Below are positions 53,318 through 62,379 of a DNA stretch of 64,000 nucleotides, piece after piece. The notes beneath the pieces are model-generated. The model did not search any database, was not told the DNA's origin, and saw only the letters and a list, made by a program, of their open reading frames with translations. This stretch comes from Shimia sp047124445 (GTDB lineage: Bacteria; Pseudomonadota; Alphaproteobacteria; Rhodobacterales; Rhodobacteraceae): positions 372,001 through 436,000 of the forward strand of contig NZ_CP138921.1 in the NCBI RefSeq assembly GCF_047124445.1, written 5' to 3'. The position numbers were made by a program, and so were the translations under genes. Within the stretch, counting starts at the first letter, position 1. The number at the start of each line of letters is the position of its first letter.

Positions 53318-54061
53318 TCAGCTTGCGTCGAGCGCGGTGATGATGGCGCCGAAGTCGCTGGCTTTCAGGCTGGCGCCACCGACCAGCGCACCATCCACGT
53401 TGGACACCGCGAAGATCTCTTCGGCGTTGGCGGGTTTTACAGAACCGCCGTAAAGCAGAGGCACAGTGCGGCCAACGCCTTCGCCAAAACGACGCTCCAG
53501 ACGCATGCGCATGAAGTCGTGTACCTCGCCGATCTGGCTCATGGTGGGGACCTTGCCGGTGCCAATAGCCCAGATCGGCTCATAAGCCACCACGAGGTTT
53601 TCGCCGGTGGCGCCGTCGGGGATTGAGCCTGCCAACTGCCCGCCAATGATGTCCAGCGTGTTGTCGGCTTCGCGCTCTGACAGGCTCTCGCCGACGCAGA
53701 TCACGGTCACAAGGCCCGCATCCCAGGCGGCTTTGGCTTTGTTGCGCACGTCTTCGTCGCGCTCGCTATGGTCTTCGCGGCGCTCGGAGTGGCCGAGGAT
53801 GACGTGGGAGGCACCGGCGTCTTTCAGCATGTCCGCGGCGATGTCTCCAGTGTGGGCGCCGTTGGCGTTGGCGTGGCAGTCCTGTCCGCCGATGGCGACC
53901 GAACCCGCCACGTCTTTGGCGCGCGAGATCAGGGTGGCAGGGGGGCAGATCAGGACGTCAGTGGTGTCAGACGTGGCCAGTGTGGCCAAGGCCTCTAGCT
54001 CCGCCAGTGCGGCGGCGGTGCCGTTCATTTTCCAATTGCCTGCTGCCAGCTTGCGTCGCAT
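53318..54061 (-). CDS. tpiA: Triose-phosphate isomerase
   Basis: Interconverts dihydroxyacetone phosphate and glyceraldehyde 3-phosphate. The product is a 247-residue TIM barrel. AAGNWKMNG carries the catalytic Lys, ILGHSERR the His, and AYEPIWAIGTGKVPT the Glu plus flexible loop 6, with LLYGGSVKPANA for phosphate binding. AAAAGGGG precedes ATG 54061. Confidence 0.97.
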   Translation of the reverse strand: MRRKLAAGNWKMNGTAAALAELEALATLATSDTTDVLICPPATLISRAKDVAGSVAIGGQDCHANANGAHTGDIAADMLKDAGASHVILGHSERREDHSERDEDVRNKAKAAWDAGLVTVICVGESLSEREADNTLDIIGGQLAGSIPDGATGENLVVAYEPIWAIGTGKVPTMSQIGEVHDFMRMRLERRFGEGVGRTVPLLYGGSVKPANAEEIFAVSNVDGALVGGASLKASDFGAIITALDAS

Positions 54062-54130
54062 GACGTGCCCCTTTTCTCAAATGACCTGTTGCGCAAGTCA
54101 TGCGGGGGCGGGCGGCCTAGGTCAAGGCTG

Positions 54131-54529
54131 TCAGGTCAGTTTTGGGGCGCCGTTTGCAGCAACTTGCTCTGCGAGCTCATCCATGTCCTTGAATTTGATG
54201 GATTCGCCACAGCCGCAGGCGTCCGCCACATTGGGGTTGTTGAACTTGAAGCCGCTTTCCAAGAGCGAAACCTCGTAGTCAATTTCCGTGCCAAAGAGGA
54301 ACATCTGCGCCATCGGGGCAATCATGACCACAGCGCCGTCTTTTTCGACAACTTCGTCATGGGGATCGCGGTCGGTCACGTAGTCCATGGTGTATTCCAT
54401 GCCCGCGCAGCCGCCTTTTTTCACGCCAATCCGCAGACCGGCGTGGCCTTCTTTGTCCATGAGCTTGGCGATCTGTTTGATCGCTGCTGGCGTCATGGTC
54501 ACAGCTTGTTTTCCGGGAATGCCAAACAT
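54131..54529 (-). CDS. Iron-sulfur carrier of the SufA/ErpA/IscA family
   Basis: A 132-residue A-type Fe-S carrier. The three ligand cysteines are Cys41 (KKGGCAGMEY) and Cys105/Cys107 (DACGCGES). About 20 residues after the last Cys extend beyond ErpA or IscA of E. coli. It is downstream of a SufT-like gene on the same strand (28-base gap), so it probably belongs to the Suf maturation system; the core sufBCDS genes are not in the window. Confidence 0.9.
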   Translation of the reverse strand: MFGIPGKQAVTMTPAAIKQIAKLMDKEGHAGLRIGVKKGGCAGMEYTMDYVTDRDPHDEVVEKDGAVVMIAPMAQMFLFGTEIDYEVSLLESGFKFNNPNVADACGCGESIKFKDMDELAEQVAANGAPKLT

Positions 54530-54557
54530 CGACTTTCCTTTCTAACCGTTTGAGAAG

Positions 54558-54932
54558 TTACATAAAGCCCAGCTCAAGGCGGGCTTCGTCGCTCATCATT
54601 TCCATGCCCCAGGGCGGCTGCCAGACAAGCGCGACCTCAACAGTGCGCACGCCGCCAACACCGGCCACGGCTTCTTGCACCCAGCCTGGCATTTCGCCGG
54701 CAACAGGGCAACCCGGCGCGGTCAAGGTCATGACCACGTTTACGTCATTCTCGTCATTGACCAGGATCGTGTAGATCAGGCCCAGGTCATAGATATTCAC
54801 CGGGATTTCCGGGTCGTAGACGCTGCGACAGGCTTCGACGATCTGCTCATGCAGCGGGTGATCCACGCTGGAGGGCGTGATCAGCGGGGTGCCTTCGACG
54901 GGATCGGTGGTGGGATCGGGAGCCTGTGTCAT
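54558..54932 (-). CDS. SufT-like MIP18 (DUF59) family Fe-S assembly protein
   Basis: A 124-residue protein. IVEACRSVYDPEIPVNIYDL then GLIYTILVNDENDVNVVMTL and TAPGCPVAGEMPGWVQEAV are the DUF59/MIP18 signature, with the exposed Cys in APGCP. It assists Fe-S cluster maturation. ATG 54932 was chosen because AGGA lies at normal spacing; the open frame upstream shows no family likeness and crosses a repeat array. Confidence 0.9.
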   Translation of the reverse strand: MTQAPDPTTDPVEGTPLITPSSVDHPLHEQIVEACRSVYDPEIPVNIYDLGLIYTILVNDENDVNVVMTLTAPGCPVAGEMPGWVQEAVAGVGGVRTVEVALVWQPPWGMEMMSDEARLELGFM

Positions 54933-55013
54933 GCTGAGTCCTGCAAAATTCCTGAGTTTTTCATATAGGAAAACTTGCAAGCGGCGTCCAGAGGGGGAGG
55001 TGAGCGAAATTGG

Positions 55014-55057
55014 CGCATCGGTATAGCGTCGGTATCGCGGCTGTTTTGCGGAGGTGG
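55014..55057 (+). repeat. Array 3 of degenerate 11-bp repeats (3-4 units)
   Basis: The units are CGCATCGGTAT, AGCGTCGGTAT, CGCGGCTGTTT and, weakly, TGCGGAGGTGG, in 11-base register. The array lies between the nfeD terminator and the start of the sufT-like gene, so here it is in a 5' region. It is related to the arrays at 15584 and 25681. Confidence 0.6.
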
Positions 55058-55092
55058 GAATTTGCGCAGGTGGCAGGCTTAATTTCAGTCGC

Positions 55093-55121
55093 CAAAAGAA
55101 AACGGGGCCCGAAGGCCCCGC
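55093..55121 (-). terminator. Rho-independent terminator of stomatin-nfeD
   Basis: On the minus strand CGGGGCC-TTCG-GGCCCCG is followed by TTTTCTTTT, a few bases after the nfeD stop. Confidence 0.88.
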
Positions 55122-55128
55122 TTTAAAT

Positions 55129-55404
55129 TCAGTCGTTGATGTCGTGGTTGAAGGTTTTGACTTGCCCTTTTGGGAGGGCAAAAACCTTGCGCAGGACCAG
55201 CCAGGCCACCAAGCTGAGGGCGGCAAAGGCCAGCAGGATCATCGGCACCGACAGGAGTTGGATGGGACCGAGGAGGGCCAAGCCAACCACGGCGGCGCCG
55301 ATGGCGAAGCCGAGGAAGATAAAGCCGGGGGCGAGGACTTCGAGGATCGCCAGCACAAGCGCGGCGGCAAGCCAGACCCACCAGACTGTGAGAAGGTCTG
55401 CCAT
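55129..55404 (-). CDS. NfeD family membrane protein
   Basis: A 91-residue short NfeD-type protein with three or so membrane helices (LAAALVLAILEVLAPGFIFL at the start) and a truncated C-terminus without the OB-fold domain of longer members. It is always found next to stomatin-like genes and starts three bases after the stomatin stop here. It may support membrane microdomain or stomatin assembly. Confidence 0.87.
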   Translation of the reverse strand: MADLLTVWWVWLAAALVLAILEVLAPGFIFLGFAIGAAVVGLALLGPIQLLSVPMILLAFAALSLVAWLVLRKVFALPKGQVKTFNHDIND

Positions 55405-55407
55405 GGG

Positions 55408-56292
55408 TTATCCTTTCAGCAGCTTGAAGGCGTCGCCAAAGGCTTCCAGCGCAGCGGCGGGCAGGACAATGGTTTGCTTGCCATCGCCATTGCCAAGGGC
55501 GTTCAGCGACTCGACTTGTTTCAGCGCGACTTGGTATTGCGCGGCTTCGATGCCGTTGTTTTTGATCGCCTCGGCCACCACGCCGGTGGCATAGGCTTCC
55601 GCCTCGGCCTCAATGCGGCGGGCTTTGGCGGTTTGCTCTGCTGCATAGAGTTCAGCATCCGCCTGTAGCTCCACAGCACGTTTTTGCCCTTCGGCTTCGG
55701 TCACCTGTGCGCGACGGGCGCGTTCGGCGTTGAGCTGTTGCAGCATGGCGTCGCGGGTGGCCTGGTCGAGGTTCACGTCGAGGATTTCGGCGCGGGTCAC
55801 TTCGATGCCCCAGTCATCCACGGCGGTTTCGACCATGGCTTGGATCGACGCAATCAGGCTGGCGCGGTTGGATTGCACCTCGTCGAGGTCCATTTTACCG
55901 ATTTCAGCCCGCACAATCCCGGCCACGGTGGTGGCAATGGCGCCGTCCACGTCACGGATACGGTATACGGTCTTCTCCGGCTCTAGAATCCGGTAGAAGA
56001 CGGAGGTGTCGATTTGCACCAGCACGTTGTCTTTTGTGATGGCGTCTTGGGTAGCGTTTGGCAGCTGACGCTCCAGAATGGAGATTTGGTGGCGTACGAC
56101 GTCCAGAAACGGCACCACAAAGTTGATGCCAGGGCCAAGCACTGAGTGCAGACGGCCAAAGCGTTCCACCACGTGTTTTTCCGATTGCGGCACGATGCGC
56201 ACGCCTTTCAGAACCACCACAATCAAGAAGACTGCGGCCAGCAGGATCACGATGTTTTCTGATAGTAACGAGAAGATCAGGTCTTCGCTCAT
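55408..56292 (-). CDS. SPFH/stomatin family membrane protein (QmcA-like)
   Basis: A 294-residue protein with one N-terminal membrane helix (about 12-30) and a band 7 domain (IVPQSEKHVVERFGRLHSVL, then TSVFYRILEPEKTVYRIRDV). A long helical region follows with ARRAQVTEAEGQKRAVELQA, typical of stomatin oligomerisation. It forms an operon with the NfeD gene. GGAGAGAG precedes ATG 56292. It is probably involved in membrane quality control. Confidence 0.92.
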   Translation of the reverse strand: MSEDLIFSLLSENIVILLAAVFLIVVVLKGVRIVPQSEKHVVERFGRLHSVLGPGINFVVPFLDVVRHQISILERQLPNATQDAITKDNVLVQIDTSVFYRILEPEKTVYRIRDVDGAIATTVAGIVRAEIGKMDLDEVQSNRASLIASIQAMVETAVDDWGIEVTRAEILDVNLDQATRDAMLQQLNAERARRAQVTEAEGQKRAVELQADAELYAAEQTAKARRIEAEAEAYATGVVAEAIKNNGIEAAQYQVALKQVESLNALGNGDGKQTIVLPAAALEAFGDAFKLLKG

Positions 56293-56422
56293 TATGCTCT
56301 CTCCCCAGAAAGTGTTTGTTATCTATGGGTTGGAATATGGTCACATTGGCGTGTTTTACAAGTTACATGGTTCGGCGTAAGGAGGGGGAAATTTTGCGCA
56401 AACTCCCCGATGAAGGTCTCAG

Positions 56423-57553
56423 ATGTCTGAAAAGTTCTCGTTTTCGCTACATGCCACCGATGGCAAAGCCCGCACCGGGGTGATCAACACGCCACGGGGG
56501 GATATTCGCACGCCTGCGTTTATGCCGGTGGGCACGGCGGCGACGGTGAAGGCGATGATGCCGGAGAGCGTGCGCGCGACCGGCGCGGATATTCTCCTGG
56601 GCAATACGTATCACCTGATGTTGCGCCCGACGGCGGAGCGGATTGACCGGTTGGGCGGCTTGCACAAGTTCATGAATTGGGAGCGGCCCATTCTGACCGA
56701 CAGCGGTGGATTTCAGGTGATGAGCCTTGCCGATCTGCGCAAGCTGACTGAGAAAGGCGTGACCTTTAAGAGCCACATTGACGGGTCTAAACACTCGCTA
56801 ACGCCGGAGCGGTCGATGGAGATCCAGAAGCTCCTGGGCAGTGACATTGTCATGTGTTTTGACGAATGTCCGGCGTTGCCAGCGGACCGGGACCGGATTG
56901 CGGAGAGCATGCGGTTGTCGATGCGTTGGGCACAGCGGTCGCGCGACGCCTTTGGCGATCGCCCGGGGCACGCGCTGTTTGGCATTCAGCAGGGCGGGCT
57001 GGAGCAGGACTTCCGCGAAGAGAGCGCCGAGGCGCTGAAAGAGATTGGCTTTGATGGCTACGCCGTGGGTGGTTTGGCTGTTGGGGAAGGCCAGGAGAAG
57101 ATGTTTGGTTGCCTAGACTATGCGCCGGATATGCTGCCGGTGGACAAGCCGCGGTATCTGATGGGCGTGGGCAAGCCGGACGACATCGTCGGTGCGGTGA
57201 AGCGCGGTATCGATATGATGGATTGCGTGCTGCCAAGCCGGTCTGGACGGACGGGGCAGGTGTTCACGCGCCGAGGTGTGGTGAATATCAAAAACGCGCG
57301 CCATGCGGATGATCCGCGCCCCTTGGATGAGAGCTGCACGTGTCCGGCGTGTTCCAATTACTCGCGCGCATATTTGCACCATGTGTTCCGCAGCAATGAG
57401 ATGATTTCCGGCATGCTGCTGACCTGGCACAACCTGCACTATTTTCAGCAGATCATGCAGGAAATGCGCGACGCCATTGCTGCGGGCACGTTTGAAGCCT
57501 GGGAAAAAGAGTTCCACGCGATGCGGGCGCAGGGCGACATCGAGCCGCTGTAA
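56423..57553 (+). CDS. tgt: Queuine tRNA-ribosyltransferase (Tgt)
   Basis: Replaces guanine 34 with preQ1 in tRNAs for Asp, Asn, His and Tyr. The product is a 376-residue TIM barrel. LTDSGGFQVMSL holds the general-base Asp93, GIDMMDCVLPSRSGRTGQVF the nucleophile Asp, and CTCPAC with a later His the zinc site. GAAGGTC precedes ATG 56423. Two secreted-protein genes follow on the same strand. Confidence 0.97.
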   Translation: MSEKFSFSLHATDGKARTGVINTPRGDIRTPAFMPVGTAATVKAMMPESVRATGADILLGNTYHLMLRPTAERIDRLGGLHKFMNWERPILTDSGGFQVMSLADLRKLTEKGVTFKSHIDGSKHSLTPERSMEIQKLLGSDIVMCFDECPALPADRDRIAESMRLSMRWAQRSRDAFGDRPGHALFGIQQGGLEQDFREESAEALKEIGFDGYAVGGLAVGEGQEKMFGCLDYAPDMLPVDKPRYLMGVGKPDDIVGAVKRGIDMMDCVLPSRSGRTGQVFTRRGVVNIKNARHADDPRPLDESCTCPACSNYSRAYLHHVFRSNEMISGMLLTWHNLHYFQQIMQEMRDAIAAGTFEAWEKEFHAMRAQGDIEPL

Positions 57554-57564
57554 GGAGACAGGCG

Positions 57565-58116
57565 ATGAAACGGTTTTTGATGGCAGCGGCTTTGGCCGCT
57601 TTGGCGCCTGTTGCGGCAGTGGCGGATGGGTTTTGCGGGGTCAGTGATCCGGCGGCGGTCTATGAGCGCCTAGCGGGCAGTTGGGTGCGCGAGGGCAGTA
57701 CGTCGGTGGAAGGCAGCACAACGTCTTTTGTGCGGCCTGCGCGGGTGTTCGCCACGGAGATCGATGCCGACGGGCAATATTACTCCGGGTTTGTGGACAG
57801 CATCATGGGGGAAGAGGTGGCGCTACGCTGGGCGGACCCGAAGCCATATGACGTGGACCGCGTGGACGACGTGCTGGACACCACTGAGCGTGCGGATCTG
57901 GCAGATGTGCTGAGTGACACGCAGTGCGGGCCGAAGGAGTTGCCTCAGTTGCAGATCGAACTGCCGGAATTTGAAGGCGGAGTGACGGTGTTTGGCACCA
58001 TCACCTTGGTGCCGTATTTTGACGACCGGGTGCTGGAGATTTCGGAGCTGACCCTCAAAAGCGACGAAACAGTGCTTTTCATGACGGAAACGGTTTTGTT
58101 GCGTCCTGCGGAGTGA
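57565..58116 (+). CDS. Secreted hypothetical protein (first of two paralogs)
   Basis: A 183-residue protein. The signal peptide is MKRFLMAAALAALAPVAAVA. The mature part starts DGFCGVSDPAAVYERLAGSW and is a strand-rich small domain with one other Cys (SDTQCGPKE), so a disulfide is possible. The final EISELTLKSDETVLFMTETV is a lipocalin-like strand series. AAGGAG precedes ATG 57565, which lies 11 bases after the tgt stop. Function unknown. Confidence 0.7.
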   Translation: MKRFLMAAALAALAPVAAVADGFCGVSDPAAVYERLAGSWVREGSTSVEGSTTSFVRPARVFATEIDADGQYYSGFVDSIMGEEVALRWADPKPYDVDRVDDVLDTTERADLADVLSDTQCGPKELPQLQIELPEFEGGVTVFGTITLVPYFDDRVLEISELTLKSDETVLFMTETVLLRPAE

Positions 58117-58191
58117 TCCGTAAGGTAACACGAGAGTCGGCGCGTGTATTTTCGCGCGTCGGTCGTGTCTACCATTTGAAGGACGAGATTG

Positions 58192-58758
58192 ATGACGTGG
58201 ATTGGAAACGGCCTGTGGGTCGGAGTTTTGACTGGGCTGTTGGCGGCGCCGGCATTGGCAACCGAATTTTGTGACCTGTCGGAGGGCGACACAGAGGCCT
58301 TGCTGGAAGATGCGATTGTGGGCACCTGGAAGGTGGAGAGCACAGCAGGCAAGGCGGTGATCAATGGCAAGCCGATGTTCATTCCGCCGCGCAGCTTGTC
58401 AGATGCCAAAATCGACGCCGAGGGCATTGGCTGGCGCATCACCTCGACCGACATTGGTGGCGAATATCCCGTGACGCGTTATGTGGGCGAGAACTGGCGT
58501 TATGAGATCGCCAAGGACAGCCCGCTTGAGGATGGTGACATTCTGACCATTGAGGAGATTTCGGTGTTGATCGGCTGTGACGTGCAGACGGTGCCGCGAT
58601 TGCACGCAACCGGCAGCTATCCGGAGAATGGTGGCACGGTAGATTTTGATCTGTTCCTGTTTGTGATCAGTGATGAGCTGATGCAGGGGGTGACCGTGGG
58701 GCGGCTGAGTGGTCCGGCGACGGGCGCGGCGATCCGCCAGTTGGTGTTTTCCAAGTAA
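58192..58758 (+). CDS. Secreted hypothetical protein (second of two paralogs)
   Basis: A 188-residue protein with signal peptide MTWIGNGLWVGVLTGLLAAP and mature start TEFCDLSEGDTEALLEDAIV followed by GTWKVES. The FC(x)LS and GSW/GTW patterns and the spacing resemble the preceding protein, pointing to an old tandem duplication. A second Cys sits in SVLIGCDVQT. AAGGA precedes ATG 58192. Function unknown. Confidence 0.7.
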   Translation: MTWIGNGLWVGVLTGLLAAPALATEFCDLSEGDTEALLEDAIVGTWKVESTAGKAVINGKPMFIPPRSLSDAKIDAEGIGWRITSTDIGGEYPVTRYVGENWRYEIAKDSPLEDGDILTIEEISVLIGCDVQTVPRLHATGSYPENGGTVDFDLFLFVISDELMQGVTVGRLSGPATGAAIRQLVFSK

Positions 58759-58779
58759 AACAACGGGTTTTCTCTGGAG

Positions 58780-58813
58780 GAGATCAGATCGGCGTGTCGA
58801 TCTGATCTCTTTT
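58780..58813 (+). terminator. Rho-independent terminator after the secreted pair
   Basis: GAGATCAGATCG and CGATCTGATCTC form a 12-pair perfect stem with a six-base loop, followed by TTTT. Confidence 0.9.
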
Positions 58814-58945
58814 GCTGTGTTGTGACGCTAAACTGATCCTTTTCGGCGCCAGCGACCGGTGAGATTTTTTTTGGTCCTATTCGCCGTTTCCCGCCTTGTT
58901 CCTCACGTTCTGTAAAGGCATTGTGTGGTCCAACCATCAAAACGC

Positions 58946-58975
58946 CGTTGAAAGCGGGGATGAGGCTCCCCAAAT
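58946..58975 (+). promoter_or_regulatory. RpoH (sigma-32) type promoter of lon
   Basis: TTGAAA (58948-58953) and CCCCAAAT (58968-58975) are separated by 14 bases, close to the sigma-32 consensus CTTGAAA-N13/14-CCCCATNT. The site is about 80 bases upstream of the lon start codon, as expected for a heat-shock protease. Confidence 0.7.
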
Positions 58976-59056
58976 CAATAAGCCGAGGAAACGGAAAGGG
59001 ACCAGACGGTTGCCACATGTGGGACCAGTGTCGCTTTGCTAGAACAAGGAATACTC

Positions 59057-61459
59057 ATGACTGAGCCCCTCAATACATCTTATCCTGTGCTGCCGCTGCG
59101 CGATATTGTGGTCTTCCCACATATGATCGTGCCGCTGTTTGTCGGCCGGGAAAAATCGGTCCGCGCGCTTGAAGAGGTGATGGCCGATGACAAGCAAATC
59201 CTGCTGTCGAGCCAGGTTGACCCGGCAGAGGACGATCCGGATATCGATGGCATCTATCGCACCGGTGTGCTGGCCAATGTGCTACAGCTGTTGAAGCTAC
59301 CCGATGGCACCGTGAAGGTGCTGGTCGAAGGCCAGAGCCGTGTGACCATCACCGACTTCCTGGAAAACGACGACTTCTTTGAAGCGCGTGCCGAGCATTT
59401 GGACGAGATGCCAGGTGACGCCGCCACCATCGAAGCGCTGCTGCGCTCTGTTGGCGACGAGTTTGAGCGCTATGCCAAGGTCAAAAAGAATATCCCGGAA
59501 GAGGCGCTGAGCGCGGTTGAGGAAGCCAGCGAGCCTGCGCGTCTGGCCGATCTGGTGGCCGGCCATCTGGGCATTGAAGTGAACGAGAAGCAGGAGCTTC
59601 TGGAAACGCTGTCTGTGAGCGAGCGTCTGGAGAAGGTCTATGGCCTGATGCAGGGCGAGATGAGCGTGCTGAAGGTCGAGAAGAAGATCAAGACGCGCGT
59701 GAAATCGCAGATGGAGAAGACCCAGCGCGAGTACTATCTGAATGAGCAGATGAAGGCCATTCAGAAGGAGCTTGGCGACGGCGAAGAGGGCGAAGGCGAA
59801 ATTGCCGAGCTCGAAGAGAAAATCTCCAAAACCAAGCTCTCAAAAGAGGCCAAAGAGAAGGCTGAGGGTGAGCTGAAGAAGCTCAAGAACATGAGCCCGA
59901 TGTCCGCCGAAGCGACGGTCGTGCGGAACTATCTGGATTGGATGCTCTCCATTCCATGGGGCAAGCGTGGCCGCGTGAAGAAAGATCTTGGCCGGGCGCA
60001 AGAGGTTCTGGATACCGATCACTATGGTCTGGAGAAGGTCAAAGAGCGCATCGTGGAATACCTTGCGGTGCAGCAGCGCTCGTCCAAGCTGAAAGGCCCG
60101 ATCCTGTGCCTTGTTGGCCCTCCGGGTGTGGGTAAAACCTCTCTGGGTAAGTCCGTGGCGAAAGCGACCGGTCGTGAGTTCATCCGCATCAGCCTTGGTG
60201 GCGTGCGTGATGAAAGCGAAATCCGTGGCCACCGCCGGACCTACATCGGTTCTATGCCTGGTAAGATCATTCAGGCGCTGAAAAAGGCTAAGACCACCAA
60301 CCCTCTGATCTTGCTGGATGAAATCGACAAGATGGGGCAGGATTTCCGGGGTGATCCGGCGTCGGCAATGCTTGAGGTGCTTGATCCGGAGCAGAACGGT
60401 ACGTTTGTGGATCACTACCTTGAGGTGGAATACGATCTGTCCAACGTGATGTTCCTGACCACGGCGAACTCTTACAACATGCCGGGGCCATTGCTGGACC
60501 GGATGGAGATCATTTCGCTGGCAGGCTACACCGAAGACGAAAAGCGTGAGATTGCGCGTCAGCACCTGATCGACAAGCAGGTCAAGAACCACGGTCTGAA
60601 GAAAGGTGAGTTCGAAGTGTCGGACGAAGCCATTCAAGAGATTGTGCGGACCTATACCCGTGAAGCGGGCGTGCGGAACCTGGAGCGTGAGCTGGCGAAG
60701 TTGACCCGGAAGGCGGTCACTAAGATTGTCAAAGGCGATGCGGATACGGTTTCTGTGACCCCGGACAATCTGGATGATTTCCTGGGCGTGAAAAAGTTCC
60801 GCTATGGCCTGGCTGAGGAAGAGAACCAGGTGGGTGTTGTCACCGGACTGGCCTGGACCTCGGTTGGCGGTGATCTGCTGCACATCGAAGGTCTGAAGCT
60901 ACCTGGCAAGGGCCGCATGAAGACCACCGGTAAGCTGGGTGACGTGATGAAGGAGTCGATTGATGCGGCGTCTTCTTACGTGCGGTCTATTTCGCCGCAG
61001 ATTGGCGTGAAGCCAACGGTCTTTGACAAGATCGACATCCACGTGCACGTGCCGGATGGCGCAACGCCGAAGGATGGCCCGTCGGCTGGTCTGGCGATGG
61101 TGACGTCGATTGTGTCGGTGCTGACCGGCATTCCGGTGCGCAAGGACATTGCGATGACAGGTGAGGTGAGCTTGCGCGGCAACGCGATGCCAATTGGCGG
61201 TCTGAAGGAGAAACTTCTTGCGGCGCTGCGTGGTGGCATCAAGACGGTGCTGATCCCGCAGGAGAACGAGAAGGACCTCGCGGATATTCCTGATAACGTG
61301 AAAGACGGTCTGGAGATCATCGCGGTGAAGCACGTCTCTGAGGTGCTGAAGCTGGCGCTGACCGAAGAGCCGGAAGCGATTGAGTGGGACGAGGCTGCGG
61401 AGGAAGCGGCTGCGGCGAAGCTCAAAAAAGAGGAAGCTGCCGGCGCGACTGCGCACTAA
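59057..61459 (+). CDS. lon: ATP-dependent protease Lon
   Basis: A AAA+ serine protease for misfolded and regulatory proteins, 800 residues. It has an N-terminal substrate domain (VLPLRDIVVFPHMIVPLFVG), a coiled linker, Walker A GPPGVGKTS at 354-362, Walker B ILLDEIDKM, and a C-terminal protease domain with the catalytic Ser in PKDGPSAGLAM. AAGGA lies before ATG 59057. A TTG seven codons upstream is an unlikely start. The promoter looks RpoH-dependent. Confidence 0.98.
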   Translation: MTEPLNTSYPVLPLRDIVVFPHMIVPLFVGREKSVRALEEVMADDKQILLSSQVDPAEDDPDIDGIYRTGVLANVLQLLKLPDGTVKVLVEGQSRVTITDFLENDDFFEARAEHLDEMPGDAATIEALLRSVGDEFERYAKVKKNIPEEALSAVEEASEPARLADLVAGHLGIEVNEKQELLETLSVSERLEKVYGLMQGEMSVLKVEKKIKTRVKSQMEKTQREYYLNEQMKAIQKELGDGEEGEGEIAELEEKISKTKLSKEAKEKAEGELKKLKNMSPMSAEATVVRNYLDWMLSIPWGKRGRVKKDLGRAQEVLDTDHYGLEKVKERIVEYLAVQQRSSKLKGPILCLVGPPGVGKTSLGKSVAKATGREFIRISLGGVRDESEIRGHRRTYIGSMPGKIIQALKKAKTTNPLILLDEIDKMGQDFRGDPASAMLEVLDPEQNGTFVDHYLEVEYDLSNVMFLTTANSYNMPGPLLDRMEIISLAGYTEDEKREIARQHLIDKQVKNHGLKKGEFEVSDEAIQEIVRTYTREAGVRNLERELAKLTRKAVTKIVKGDADTVSVTPDNLDDFLGVKKFRYGLAEEENQVGVVTGLAWTSVGGDLLHIEGLKLPGKGRMKTTGKLGDVMKESIDAASSYVRSISPQIGVKPTVFDKIDIHVHVPDGATPKDGPSAGLAMVTSIVSVLTGIPVRKDIAMTGEVSLRGNAMPIGGLKEKLLAALRGGIKTVLIPQENEKDLADIPDNVKDGLEIIAVKHVSEVLKLALTEEPEAIEWDEAAEEAAAAKLKKEEAAGATAH

Positions 61460-61480
61460 GGTCTTCAAAGCTTTGATATT

Positions 61481-61512
61481 AAAGGCGCGTCGAGAAATCG
61501 GCGCGCCTTTTT
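61481..61512 (+). terminator. Rho-independent terminator of lon
   Basis: AAAGGCGCG and CGCGCCTTT form the stem with a 12-base loop, followed by more T. Confidence 0.85.
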
Positions 61513-61520
61513 CGTTCGGT

Positions 61521-62288
61521 TCAGACTAGGGGGAGATTTAGAGCCGCGCGGCCTTCGTTGGTTTTCAGCGAAAAGTCCTGTCCGGCGTAGGTTTTGCCAT
61601 TGGGCCCGCAGAGGTAGGCAATGGCTTGCGCGACCCACTCGGTGGGGATGTGCGCATCTGGTGACAACTGGCTGACCGGGTTGATGCCGGAGGCGCGGAT
61701 GGTGGCCATCATGTCGGTGGCGACAGTACCGGGGCTCAGGCCGACAACCGTCACACCTGCGTCGGCGTTTTCTTTGTGGGCAATTCCGGTAAGGCGCACA
61801 ACGGCGGCTTTGGAGGCGCAGTAGTGGGACCAGCCTTCGAGGAAGGAATTTGCCGCGCCAGATGAGATGTTGATGATGGTGCCTTCGCCTTGGGCGCGCA
61901 TAACCGGCAGGGCGTAGCGCAGGCCGTGGTAGACGCCTTTGACGTTCACATCGAGGACCTTGGACCATGCGGCGGGATCGCTGTCAGCTAGGCTGGTGAT
62001 CGGGTCGATCAGGCCTGCATTGTTCACGAGGATGTCGAGGCGGCCAAAGGTGTCCGTGGCCATTTTGATCAGGGCGTCTACCGAGGTCGGATCGGCAACG
62101 TCGCAGACCTGTAGACGGGCCGCGCCGCCATCGTCGAGGATGCTTTGTGTCAGTTCTGACAACTCGCTTTGGGAGCGAGCAGCGAGCACGACGTTGGCGC
62201 CTAAAGAGGCCAGGTGGCGGGCGGCGGCGGCGCCGATGCCTCGGCTGGCGCCGGTGATGATGGCGGTTTTTCCGGTGAGGTCAGTCAT
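61521..62288 (-). CDS. SDR family oxidoreductase
   Basis: A 255-residue classical short-chain dehydrogenase with TGASRGIG (13-20), NNAG (near 90), NISSGAA, YCASK and no clear substrate clue. AAGGAG precedes ATG 62288. It is divergent from a LysR gene, which may regulate it. Confidence 0.9.
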   Translation of the reverse strand: MTDLTGKTAIITGASRGIGAAAARHLASLGANVVLAARSQSELSELTQSILDDGGAARLQVCDVADPTSVDALIKMATDTFGRLDILVNNAGLIDPITSLADSDPAAWSKVLDVNVKGVYHGLRYALPVMRAQGEGTIINISSGAANSFLEGWSHYCASKAAVVRLTGIAHKENADAGVTVVGLSPGTVATDMMATIRASGINPVSQLSPDAHIPTEWVAQAIAYLCGPNGKTYAGQDFSLKTNEGRAALNLPLV

Positions 62289-62379
62289 TGAGGTCTCCTT
62301 GTGTTGCCTTTGGGATAGGGCGTGAGGGAGTTGCGAGAAATGGCTGGATTGACAGGTTGGTCGTGCTTAATTTGCATGA

